A stretch of DNA of 64,000 nt from an uncultured Coriobacteriaceae bacterium (lineage in GTDB: Bacteria; Actinomycetota; Coriobacteriia; Coriobacteriales; Atopobiaceae), in NCBI GenBank assembly GCA_902777325.1, contig CACYTH010000009.1, positions 88,819 through 152,818 on the forward strand, in the 5' to 3' direction. The position numbers and the translations under genes are program-made. This document shows positions 29,479 to 37,765 of this stretch, one piece after another; within the stretch, counting starts at the first letter, position 1, and each line of letters starts with the position of its first letter. Under the pieces are notes generated by a model. It had not been told where the DNA came from, ran no database searches, and worked only from the letters and a program-made list of their open reading frames with translations.

Positions 29479-30378
29479 CTAGTCCCTCTTGCCAAGCTTG
29501 TTGAAGTGCTCCTGCAGGGCCAGGCGAACCTCGCGCAAGCGCTTTGCGGGGATGGGAATCACGGTGCCGGTGGTCAGGTAGAGGGAGTCCTGCTCAAAGC
29601 GACTGATGTATGCGGGGTTGATGGCGTAGCTGCGATGCACGCGCACCACCACCGAGCTCAGCTGATCCGCGATCGAGGCGATTGAGGCGCGCAGACGCAG
29701 GCGTCGGTCGGTGCAGTAGATGTCGGTGTACTGGTGCGCGGCAGCAACGTAGATGATGCTATCCGGCTGGATCCAGTGGGTCACGCCGTCGGTGCCGCGC
29801 GCCTGCAGGGCTGGCTGGCGCTCGCCTGGGTCGCCCGCATCTCGCAGGGTACCGATGGAAGGACTTGCCACGCGAGGCTTGTCGAAGGCACGCTCCAAAT
29901 CTCGGGAAGCACCGGGGAAGCCCCTCCAGCTCCAAAGTGCCAGCTTGCACTCGTCGCCCCTGTCCTTCGACCAAACGGTCGTACAAAGAAAGCGGTTGGG
30001 CGACGCGGGGCGACGTTGCACGGAACCCTCCGAACCAGACTCCTCAACACAATGGTGCGCCAGTACCATGCAGGCGTCATTGCCGAGCGGCGTGACGTCG
30101 TACTGCTCGTCACGCATAACGAGGCGAGAGGCGTAACCGTCGCGCATGGTCTGCAGCACCCTGGTAATCTGCGTCGGACCCGAGTATTCAAATGGGTCCT
30201 CGGCGGCTATGAGTCTGCTCGCACTGTCGACCATATGGGCGCAAGCGTCGACGGCATTGGCCCAGAAGAGCCAGAGGAGCTCACGGCTCAGCGAGGCGGC
30301 AGAAAGCTCAAAGTCAGACAGATCCGCTCCATAGGAACCATCGCCGGCAGCAAAGCTGTCGGGTAACAGCGAGATCAT
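29479..30378 (-). CDS. LytTR-domain transcriptional regulator
   Basis: This 299-residue protein has no receiver domain. The C-terminal ~95 residues form a LytTR DNA-binding domain (SIIYVAAAHQYTDIYCTDRR, VVVRVHRSYAINPAYISRF, VIPIPAKRLREVR). The N-terminal ~190 residues match no family I know and may sense a signal. I chose ATG 30378 because a GAGGGGGG run precedes it; other in-frame starts lie up to 30438. It is transcribed away from the large adhesin across ~570 bp of AT-rich DNA, so it is a good candidate regulator of that adhesin. Its codon use and Cys/His content differ slightly from neighbours. Confidence 0.82.
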   Translation of the reverse strand: MISLLPDSFAAGDGSYGADLSDFELSAASLSRELLWLFWANAVDACAHMVDSASRLIAAEDPFEYSGPTQITRVLQTMRDGYASRLVMRDEQYDVTPLGNDACMVLAHHCVEESGSEGSVQRRPASPNRFLCTTVWSKDRGDECKLALWSWRGFPGASRDLERAFDKPRVASPSIGTLRDAGDPGERQPALQARGTDGVTHWIQPDSIIYVAAAHQYTDIYCTDRRLRLRASIASIADQLSSVVVRVHRSYAINPAYISRFEQDSLYLTTGTVIPIPAKRLREVRLALQEHFNKLGKRD

Positions 30379-30949
30379 GGCGACACCCCCCCTCAAAGGC
30401 GTAACCATTGCTACTGGCAATCTAAAGAACAATCCCAAAGGTGATTATCGCTATATGTCTTCCGTTTGACCAAAGCGACAAGAAACTATTCTGCAAAGCA
30501 ATGAAATCACATAGTGAGCGGTTAATGCTAGCGAGATAAAACATTATCTGCGCAAGCGGCAAGCCTTAGAATAGCGGTAGATCATCCGAGTAGCCTAAAT
30601 GATATTCAAATACAGCATATAGGTCCAACATATTTCAATACTGGCATCAAGCTGAACAGTCATAAGCTGCAGTATCTAAGTCCAATGAAACGTATATATG
30701 AAGGTAAATCACTATAGTGTCATGTTAGTTCTCTAAATAGGTGCTTTCTCTCTGGAGGCGCTAGGTCAGTAATAGGAAATGCGAGAGGTAGTCATGGGCA
30801 GAAACGAGACCAAAACGCAGCCCGTCCCAGTGACAACACGAAAACGCAAACGACTCGGTTTTGATGCCCGGGCGGGGACGCCTCCCTCGGGCTTTTGGCA
30901 CGTAGGTGAGGCATCGTCCGCGCAAGGTAATGGTTCTAAGGGGTTGGCA
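30379..30949. other. AT-rich divergent regulatory region
   Basis: 571 bp between the LytTR regulator and the adhesin. About 30420-30780 is visibly AT-rich compared with the surrounding DNA. It includes CACTATAGTG at 30710-30719, a 10-bp palindrome, and scattered CAGT/GTTA motifs that could belong to LytTR sites, though I cannot align a convincing direct repeat. The adhesin frame stays open back to 30779, so part of this region could be coding. Confidence 0.6.
30866..30896 (+). promoter_or_regulatory. Possible attenuator hairpin in adhesin leader
   Basis: GCCCG/CGGGC closes an inner G-rich/C-rich stem and is followed by TTTT, 54 bp before the chosen adhesin start. It could be a leader terminator. 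It would instead lie inside coding sequence if translation starts at 30779 or 30794. Confidence 0.35.
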
Positions 30950-33700
30950 ATGAGTAGAAGATCGAAGCTGAGAGCATGGGTGGTGGCACTGGTCGCCGCA
31001 CTTGCCGTGGTTGTGGGAAGCATCGGCGTCGCGTTTGCGGCTGTCGGTGATGTACCTCCGCACACGAAGAATCTGAGGAACAATCAAGACGGCACGTACA
31101 CGCTGTCCCTCGACGTGGTCGGCGACTCTGAGAAGAAGCCCAATAATGTCAACGTCATCGTGATCTTCGATACGTCAGGCTCGATGACGCAGCAGCGCAT
31201 GACTGCTGCGAAGAACGCTGTCAACAGTTTGGCCAACTCGCTATACGCCTATAACACGTCAAGCGAGCCTGATACTGTTGAGATGGCGCTCGTGCGCTTC
31301 GCGACGTCGTCCCGTGTCGCGCAGCAGCCTACGGCGAATGCAAACACGTTCCGCAGCACGGTCAATGGTCTTGGTAATGCTGGAGACGGTGGCACTAACT
31401 GGGAGTCGGCGTTGCAGACCGCCAATGGCGTGAACTTCAATGATAACGATCAGACGTTCGTCGTCTTCGTATCCGACGGCAACCCCACGTTCCGCACTTC
31501 GCAGAACGGCTGGAATGACTGGAGCAACCAGTATCAGCAGTGGGGTAGCGGCCGGGAGACTGCCACGAATATCCAGCGTTGTTACACGACGGCTGTTGAC
31601 GACGCTAAGGCTCTTGCCACCAAGGTTACCCCTGCCAACTTCTTCACGATTGGTGCCTTCGGCAACGTTGACCGTATGGAGCAGCTGACCGACGATGCTG
31701 GTTCCAACTCGGACACCAATTACTACAACGCCTCTGACACCGCGGCCCTCAATCAGGCCATCTCGGAAATCCTTGCAAAGATTGAGATGTCCGGTATCGG
31801 CAACACCTCGATTGAGGACGGCACCACAAACAGTGTGACCACCTCGTCAGGAGAGATCGCCAATCTTCTCGAGGTCGATACATCTTCATTCAAGTACTCC
31901 CGTTCTGGCGGTTCGTATGGAACCGGCCAGGATTGGGCTGACGCACCAGAAGCTAAGCTTGTGAACGGTGCGGTCGAGTGGGACCTCTCCAAGGAGGGTA
32001 CCAACGGCATTCTCGAGAACGGCGTGAAGTACACCGTCACCTTTGACGTGTATCCCAGCCAGACTACCTACGACACCATTGCCAAGCTCAAGAACGGCGA
32101 CATCACGTACGACAGCCTTGATTCCGAGATTAAGAAGTACATCGTTGACAACGGAGGCGGCGCTTACTCACTGCGCACCAACACCAACGCAACGCTGTCC
32201 TATGACGACACTCGCGATGAGGAGGGGCAACAGGAGAGTCCGTACGTTAACCCTGATCCTGTGGCGACTGACGCTGAGATGCTGACCGTCAAGAAGGAGT
32301 GGGTTGGCGCAAATCCTCCGAGCGGCGATCTCAAGATGACCGTCAACATGGATGGCGAGGCGTTCAGCACTGTTACACTGAACAGTGGCAACAGCTGGTC
32401 TGACGATTCGTATATCTCAATCGGCATCATCAAGAACGGCGAGGCGCTCCCCGGTGCCGAGGGCCACGACTTCAGCTTTGCAGAGCTTGACGGCTCGCAG
32501 TATCGCTGGGAGCTCGATGCGCCGACAGTGCATCCGATGCTTGTGAACGGCAAGCTGACTATGCTCGTGAAGGAGGATGCCGACCATAAGGCCCCGGCCG
32601 GTGCAACCAAATATACGATCGGCCAGGGCACGTACTATGTGGACAATGCCGTCACCAACCTCACGGCAACCAATACGCGTCGCTCCAACCTCAATCTGAA
32701 GAAAGTCGTAACTGGCGATAATGCCCCTGCTGACGCCCTGTTCCCCTTCACCCTGAAGGTTAAGAACTCGAAGGCCGACCCCAGCGACAGCACGAACGGG
32801 GACAATGTTGTGTGGTTCTCGATCCAGGACAAGGACGGGAATATCGTTAAGGACGCCAGCCGCGTCTCTGGCGCGACGGCCGAAGATGGCGACACTGGTT
32901 ATTACTATGCTGACAGCAATGCTGCAATCAGCGTAAAGCTCAAGGCTGGCGAGAACCTCCGCTTCACCAACCTGCCTTCTGGCTCCACCTATGAGTTCAC
33001 CGAGGGTGACGCATCTGGCTTCGAGTTCGTGACGGCCGAGAATACCGGCGAGAATGATTCGACCTTTACTGGTGGGAAGACGTCAACTGGTACGGTTGAG
33101 AAAGCTGGCAACCTGTCTTATGAGGTGACTTACACCAATAAGTACACTCCCGAGCCCGTTAAGGCTAGCTTCCCCGTCAAGAAGGTCATCGAGAAGGCTG
33201 ACGGCCTGACTGGCCCCTCCGAGTGGAGCTACACGATCGATGTGACCGCCAACGGCAACGCGCCTGAGGCTGAGACTATGACCGGTACAGTCAACCAGAG
33301 CAATGACACGGTTACTTTCGGCGACTTCACGTTTACCGCGCCTGGAACCTATACCTATACCGTGAAGGAGACGGGTACTGTTGCTGGCGTCACTAACGAT
33401 GCGGACGCTGCCGGCAAGACCGTCACCATCAAGGTCGAGGACAAGAACGGCGACGGTAAGCTGACTGCAACCGTTACTCCGACGGACGGCATTACCTTTA
33501 CCAATACGTATGACGCCAAGGGCGAGGCCGTTCTCGAGGTCACCAAGGCCGTCGAGGGCGCCGGCTGGCCCGCGGGCAAGAAGCTGACCTTCACGCTCGA
33601 CGGCGAGGGCGGCCGCTCCCGGAAAGGCGACCTTCGGCGCCATCAAGTACACCGCGGCCGACGCTGGCAAGACCTACACCTACACCATCTCCGAGGGTAA
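30950..33700 (+). CDS. Large pilin-repeat adhesin, N-terminal segment (frameshifted)
   Basis: The segment starts with a Sec signal (MSRRSKLRAWVVALVAALAV ... VAFAA, cleavage near residue 31). A von Willebrand A domain follows with MIDAS DTSGS at 74-78, then CnaB-like and pilin isopeptide-linkage (FctA/TIGR03786-type) repeats with the recurring pattern FTFxL ... YTYTVKETG ... TVTIKVEDK ... ITFTNTY. ATG 30950 has AAGGGG ahead and starts the signal peptide; ATG 30794 is a rival giving a long leader. True coding continuity ends near 33613: downstream the frame reads Arg/His-rich nonsense to the stop at 33700, while homology continues in the +1 frame. The start of this segment is less GC-rich than the repeats. 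Confidence 0.8.
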   Translation: MSRRSKLRAWVVALVAALAVVVGSIGVAFAAVGDVPPHTKNLRNNQDGTYTLSLDVVGDSEKKPNNVNVIVIFDTSGSMTQQRMTAAKNAVNSLANSLYAYNTSSEPDTVEMALVRFATSSRVAQQPTANANTFRSTVNGLGNAGDGGTNWESALQTANGVNFNDNDQTFVVFVSDGNPTFRTSQNGWNDWSNQYQQWGSGRETATNIQRCYTTAVDDAKALATKVTPANFFTIGAFGNVDRMEQLTDDAGSNSDTNYYNASDTAALNQAISEILAKIEMSGIGNTSIEDGTTNSVTTSSGEIANLLEVDTSSFKYSRSGGSYGTGQDWADAPEAKLVNGAVEWDLSKEGTNGILENGVKYTVTFDVYPSQTTYDTIAKLKNGDITYDSLDSEIKKYIVDNGGGAYSLRTNTNATLSYDDTRDEEGQQESPYVNPDPVATDAEMLTVKKEWVGANPPSGDLKMTVNMDGEAFSTVTLNSGNSWSDDSYISIGIIKNGEALPGAEGHDFSFAELDGSQYRWELDAPTVHPMLVNGKLTMLVKEDADHKAPAGATKYTIGQGTYYVDNAVTNLTATNTRRSNLNLKKVVTGDNAPADALFPFTLKVKNSKADPSDSTNGDNVVWFSIQDKDGNIVKDASRVSGATAEDGDTGYYYADSNAAISVKLKAGENLRFTNLPSGSTYEFTEGDASGFEFVTAENTGENDSTFTGGKTSTGTVEKAGNLSYEVTYTNKYTPEPVKASFPVKKVIEKADGLTGPSEWSYTIDVTANGNAPEAETMTGTVNQSNDTVTFGDFTFTAPGTYTYTVKETGTVAGVTNDADAAGKTVTIKVEDKNGDGKLTATVTPTDGITFTNTYDAKGEAVLEVTKAVEGAGWPAGKKLTFTLDGEGGRSRKGDLRRHQVHRGRRWQDLHLHHLRG
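33515..33613 (+). repeat. 99-bp exact repeat at first adhesin frameshift, copy 1
   Basis: The 99 bases from GCCAAGGGCGAGGCC to GGCGAGGGCGGC are identical to 34548-34646. After it, 10 bases separate the block from AAGGCGACC, where a multiple of three is needed, which shifts the frame by +1. Confidence 0.9.
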
Positions 33701-33734
33701 TGGGTTTGGCACCGGCTGGACCGGCTCCGGCGAC

Positions 33735-34760
33735 GTGACCGCCACCGTCAAGGTCACCGACAACGGCAACGGCACGCTCAAGGCCGACGTCACCTACTCG
33801 CCCGAGGACGCGACCATCACCAACACCTACAAGGCCAAGGGCTCTGCCGAGATCGAGGTCACCAAGAAGCTCACCGGCCGCGACTGGCTCGACGGCGAGA
33901 CCTTCACCTTCACGCTGACCGGCCCGAACGGTGTGAACGAGTCTGTCGAGGTCAGCGAGAACAGCCCCGTCGCGAAGTTCCAGGCCATTAGCTATACTCA
34001 GGCGGACATCGACAAGACCTACACCTACACCGTCTCCGAGACCGGCAACCTGCCTGGCGGCATCACCAAGTCCGGCGACGTGACCGTGACCGTCAAGATC
34101 ACTGACAAGGGCGACGGCACGCTGGCCACCGATGTCTCCTACCAGGACGGCAACAACACCATCACCAACAAGTACGATGCCACGGGTTCCGTCGAGCTCG
34201 AGGCCATCAAGAAGCTCGAGGGCCGCGATTGGAAGGAAGGCGAGTCCTACACCTTCACCCTCAAGGACGCCGATGGCAACGTCCTCGACGAGAAGACCGT
34301 GAGCTCCAACACCAAGGTGTCCTTCGACGCGCTTGAGTACACCGAGGAGGACATGGTCGACGAGAATGGCAACTATGCCTCTGAGGTCATCCTCAACTAC
34401 ACCATCGAAGAGACAACCAAGATGCCGGGCGGCATGACGAACTCCGGCAAGATCAACGTGACCGTCACGCTGACTGACGACGGCGAGGGCAACATCACCG
34501 CGAAGGCTGACTACACCAACAACGACACTATCACCAACACCTACGAGGCCAAGGGCGAGGCCGTTCTCGAGGTCACCAAGGCCGTCGAGGGCGCCGGCTG
34601 GCCCGCGGGCAAGAAGCTGACCTTCACGCTCGACGGCGAGGGCGGCGCAAGGCGACCTTCGGCGCCATCAAGTACACCGAGGCCGACGCGGGCAAGACCT
34701 ACACCTACACCATCTCCGAGGACGGCTTCGGCGACGGCTGGACCGGCTCCGGCGACGTGA
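33735..34760 (+). CDS. Large pilin-repeat adhesin, middle segment (other frame)
   Basis: This is the same gene as the flanking segments but read in the +1 frame. Protein similarity begins earlier, at about 33624 (KATFGAIKYT), and runs to about 34646. It holds about three isopeptide-linkage repeats with Lys-rich openings (EVTKKLTGRDWLDGETFTF, EAIKKLEGRDWKEGESYTF) and the usual TNTY ends. These domains form Lys-Asn bonds that stiffen Gram-positive pilins. The last residues before the stop at 34760 (GGARRPSAPSS...) are out-of-frame nonsense. No independent ribosome site is convincing, so it is probably not a separate gene. Confidence 0.7.
   Translation: MTATVKVTDNGNGTLKADVTYSPEDATITNTYKAKGSAEIEVTKKLTGRDWLDGETFTFTLTGPNGVNESVEVSENSPVAKFQAISYTQADIDKTYTYTVSETGNLPGGITKSGDVTVTVKITDKGDGTLATDVSYQDGNNTITNKYDATGSVELEAIKKLEGRDWKEGESYTFTLKDADGNVLDEKTVSSNTKVSFDALEYTEEDMVDENGNYASEVILNYTIEETTKMPGGMTNSGKINVTVTLTDDGEGNITAKADYTNNDTITNTYEAKGEAVLEVTKAVEGAGWPAGKKLTFTLDGEGGARRPSAPSSTPRPTRARPTPTPSPRTASATAGPAPAT
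34548..34646 (+). repeat. 99-bp exact repeat at second adhesin frameshift, copy 2
   Basis: This block is identical to 33515-33613. Here only 2 bases separate it from AAGGCGACC, shifting the frame by -1 and restoring the frame of the first segment. Confidence 0.9.
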
Positions 34761-37522
34761 CCGCCACCGTCAAGGTCACCGACGACGGCGAAGGCAAACT
34801 GTCCACCGAGATCACCTACGACAAGAACGACACCATCACCAACACCTATAAGGCCGAGGGCAGCGTGACTCTCGAGGCTGCAAAGGTGCTTACTGGTCGC
34901 GACTGGCAGAAGGATGAGACGTTTACCTTCCAGCTTCTTGACTCAACTGGCAAGATGCTTCAGGAGAAGGACGTCTCCGCGAACGGTACCGTTACTTTCG
35001 ATGCGATTAAGTACACCGAAGCTGACTCTGGTAAGACCTATGAGTACACCATCACCGAGAAGGCTCCTCTGCCTGTCAACGTCGAGAAATCAGAAGATGT
35101 TAAAGCCACTGTCGTAGTCAATGATGATGGGCAGGGTAAGCTTACTGCTGACGTTAGCTACAGCCCGAAGGACAAGACAATCACCAACACCTACACGCCG
35201 ACCCCGGTGAAGGCATCCATCACGGTCAACAAGACCATCGACGATTACATTGCCGGCTCTGACAAGACGTTCAAGTTTACGATGACTCCGGTCGACGGCG
35301 CCCCCATGCCCGAGGGCAAGGACACCGTCACCGCCGAGATCACAACCAAGGACGGCACGGGCACGGTGAATCTCGACGAGATCACCTACACCGAGAAGGG
35401 CGATTACAAGTATCAGGTCGTCGAGACCGCGGACGGCGCCGCCGGCTGGACCTACGATACGAAGACGTACGAGGTCACCGTCAAGGTGACAGACGACCCG
35501 ACCACCGGCAAGCTCTCTGCAAAGGTCGAGTACGGCAACGATGCTACTGCTGTAGACGTTCACAATTCTTTCAAGGAAGAGGCGATTGATGTCACCTTGC
35601 ACGTCGACAAGGTCATCGAGGACAAGTCCAACAGCGCTGAGAACGGCATCTTCACCTTCGTGCTAACCCCGGCTGATGGCGCTCCCGGCGAGCCCCAGAC
35701 TATCGAGATCGAGACCACAGAGCTCAAGGGTGGTAAGGACTTCGCACCCATCACGTTCACGAAGTCCGGTACCTACAACTACACGATTCAGGAAACCGGT
35801 ACCGACGGCAACGGATGGGATTACGACACCAAGAAGTACCCGGTCGTCATCAAGGTGAGCGACAATTTCGAGACGGCCAAGCTCGAGAGCGAGACCACCA
35901 TCGATGGTGAGAGCACCACGAAGGTGACCATCACCAACGTGTACAAGGCCGACCCCGTGACCCTGTCGACCATCGAGGTCACCAAGAGCATCGAAGACAC
36001 CTCCGGCAGCGCGCCTGAGACCACCTTCGAGTTCACGCTGGCGACCACCGATGACTCGCCCATGCCCGAGGCTGGCGGCGAGAAGAAGTCCGTGACCGGC
36101 GAGGGCACGGCGACCTTCGGCGAGATTAAGTACGAGAAGGCCGGCACCTACAACTACACCATCACCGAGACCAAGGGCGGTGGCCTTGGTTGGCAGAACG
36201 ACACGACCACCTACCCGGTTGTCGTGACCGTTACGGACAACGGCGGCAAGCTTGAGGCGGTAGTTGCCTACGGCGAGGACCAGACGAGCCTGACGGTCAA
36301 GAACACCTACGATCCCAAGGACGCCACGGCCGCGCCTCAGCTGCGTAAGGTGATCGAGGACCTGTCCAACAGCGTCCCCGACGAGACCTTCACCTTCAAG
36401 CTGACCCCGAGTGCCGGCGCGCCGGGCGAGGTCCAGACGAAGGAGATCGAGAACGGCGGCCCCGTGGTCTTCGACGCGATCACGTTCGACAAGGTTGGCA
36501 CCTACAACTACACCGTCCAGGAGGCCGAGGGCAAGACCAACGGCTACACCTACGACACAGAGGCCCACGCCGTGACCATTAAGGTTACCGACCCGGGCGA
36601 CGGCCAGCTCAAGGCAGAGATCAAGTATGCCGATGCCAACGAGGACGGCGAACTTGTGATCACCAACATCTACGAGGCCGAGCCCACCTCCCTGGTGCTT
36701 GACGTCGAGAAGGTCATCTCCGGTCCTGTGGATCCGAAGAAGGATGCTACCTTCACCTTCGAGATGACCGGCGACGCCGAGATGACCACGTCCGTCACGG
36801 GCGAGGGCACCGCAAGCTTCGACGAGATCAAGTACACCGAGGCTGGCACCTACTACTACACCGTGACCGAGGTTCCTGGCGACAGCGACGACTACATCTA
36901 CGACGGCACCGTCTACACCGTCACGGTTGAGGTTGTCGACGAGGGCGGCAAGCTCGTGGCAACGCCGACCATCAGCGCTGATGGCGCGGACGTCGACAGC
37001 ATCGTCTTCGACAACCCGTACGTCCCCGAGGTTGGCCTCAAGGTCACCAAGACGGTCACCTCCAAGCCCGCCAACGGCAGCTACTACAAGGAGGGCGAGA
37101 CGGTCAAGTACATGATCGTCGTGACCAACACGGGCGAGTGCGACCTTGCCGACGTCAAGGTTGACGACGAGCTCACTGGCGATCACTGGGTCGTCAAGAA
37201 GCTGGCCGCCGGCGCCTCCAAGGACTTCACCACCTCCTACAAGGTGACGAAGGATGACGTCAAGGCCGGTAGCGTCCTCAACGTGGTCACCGCCGAGGTC
37301 GAGAACCCGTACGACCCCGACGAGCCGCTCAAGGACGAGGACGACGTGGAGGTCCCGACCGGCAGCGATCAGACCCCGCCCAAGCCGAACCCGCCCAAGA
37401 AGAAGATCGTCATCCCGCAGACCGGCGACGACACCCCGACCGGCGCCATGGCAGCCCTGACCGTCTTCGGCGCGGCAGCCCTGACCGCGGGCACGGTCCT
37501 GCAGCGCCGCAAGCGCAAGTAG
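34757..37522 (+). CDS. Large pilin-repeat adhesin, C-terminal segment with LPXTG-type anchor
   Basis: Similarity starts at about 34649, in the same frame as the first segment. It contains about seven further FctA-like repeats of 95-110 residues (for example TLEAAKVLTGRDWQKDETF, TVNKTIDDYIAGSDKTFKF). A DUF11-like domain follows (KYMIVVTNTGECDLADVKV), then a Pro-rich spacer (PPKPNPPKKK) and a sortase signal IPQTGDD with a hydrophobic helix (AALTVFGAAALTAGTVL) and basic tail RRKRK. Reading across both shifts gives a surface protein of about 2,190 residues. A terminator follows at 37548. No class C sortase is adjacent; a class B sortase lies at 63026. Confidence 0.8.
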   Translation: MTATVKVTDDGEGKLSTEITYDKNDTITNTYKAEGSVTLEAAKVLTGRDWQKDETFTFQLLDSTGKMLQEKDVSANGTVTFDAIKYTEADSGKTYEYTITEKAPLPVNVEKSEDVKATVVVNDDGQGKLTADVSYSPKDKTITNTYTPTPVKASITVNKTIDDYIAGSDKTFKFTMTPVDGAPMPEGKDTVTAEITTKDGTGTVNLDEITYTEKGDYKYQVVETADGAAGWTYDTKTYEVTVKVTDDPTTGKLSAKVEYGNDATAVDVHNSFKEEAIDVTLHVDKVIEDKSNSAENGIFTFVLTPADGAPGEPQTIEIETTELKGGKDFAPITFTKSGTYNYTIQETGTDGNGWDYDTKKYPVVIKVSDNFETAKLESETTIDGESTTKVTITNVYKADPVTLSTIEVTKSIEDTSGSAPETTFEFTLATTDDSPMPEAGGEKKSVTGEGTATFGEIKYEKAGTYNYTITETKGGGLGWQNDTTTYPVVVTVTDNGGKLEAVVAYGEDQTSLTVKNTYDPKDATAAPQLRKVIEDLSNSVPDETFTFKLTPSAGAPGEVQTKEIENGGPVVFDAITFDKVGTYNYTVQEAEGKTNGYTYDTEAHAVTIKVTDPGDGQLKAEIKYADANEDGELVITNIYEAEPTSLVLDVEKVISGPVDPKKDATFTFEMTGDAEMTTSVTGEGTASFDEIKYTEAGTYYYTVTEVPGDSDDYIYDGTVYTVTVEVVDEGGKLVATPTISADGADVDSIVFDNPYVPEVGLKVTKTVTSKPANGSYYKEGETVKYMIVVTNTGECDLADVKVDDELTGDHWVVKKLAAGASKDFTTSYKVTKDDVKAGSVLNVVTAEVENPYDPDEPLKDEDDVEVPTGSDQTPPKPNPPKKKIVIPQTGDDTPTGAMAALTVFGAAALTAGTVLQRRKRK

Positions 37523-37547
37523 CTCCGCGCGACATCCAAGTACCACG

Positions 37548-37575
37548 AAGGCGCCCCGGACATCCGGGGCGCCTT
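37548..37575 (+). terminator. Terminator after the adhesin
   Basis: A perfect 12-bp stem (AAGGCGCCCCGG / CCGGGGCGCCTT) with an ACAT loop is followed by TCTCATAGG, 25 bp after the stop codon. Confidence 0.8.
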
Positions 37576-37649
37576 TCTCATAGGTCTAGCTCGCGATTTC
37601 AATGTGCAGGCCACCCGCTAAGCCCGCATACGCACCTCTTGCTGCGCTT

Positions 37650-37702
37650 ATTACGTGCCGTAATGCGTTTCAGCTTTGTCCGATACCAAATCTGGCTACA
37701 AT
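37650..37702 (+). promoter_or_regulatory. Putative promoter and operator of the folP-folK gene
   Basis: ATTACG-TGC-CGTAAT (37650-37664) is a perfect dyad just upstream of a possible -35 TTTGTC (37675-37680) and -10 TACAAT (37697-37702) with a 16-bp spacer. The leader to the start codon is ~57 nt. The regulator is unknown. Confidence 0.45.
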
Positions 37703-37765
37703 AGTTGCATCTGTATCTCGATACCACTGTCGCAGATGAGACGAAACACGAAAGGGACCAGATCC

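Noticed and set aside
30700-30950. Cyclic-di-GMP or other riboswitch in the adhesin leader
   Set aside because: I could not align the conserved core of any known class; only one terminator-like hairpin is visible.
33735-34760. Middle adhesin frame as an independent gene
   Set aside because: It begins mid-repeat without signal peptide or ribosome site, and its true similarity starts before its first possible start codon; it is part of one disrupted gene.
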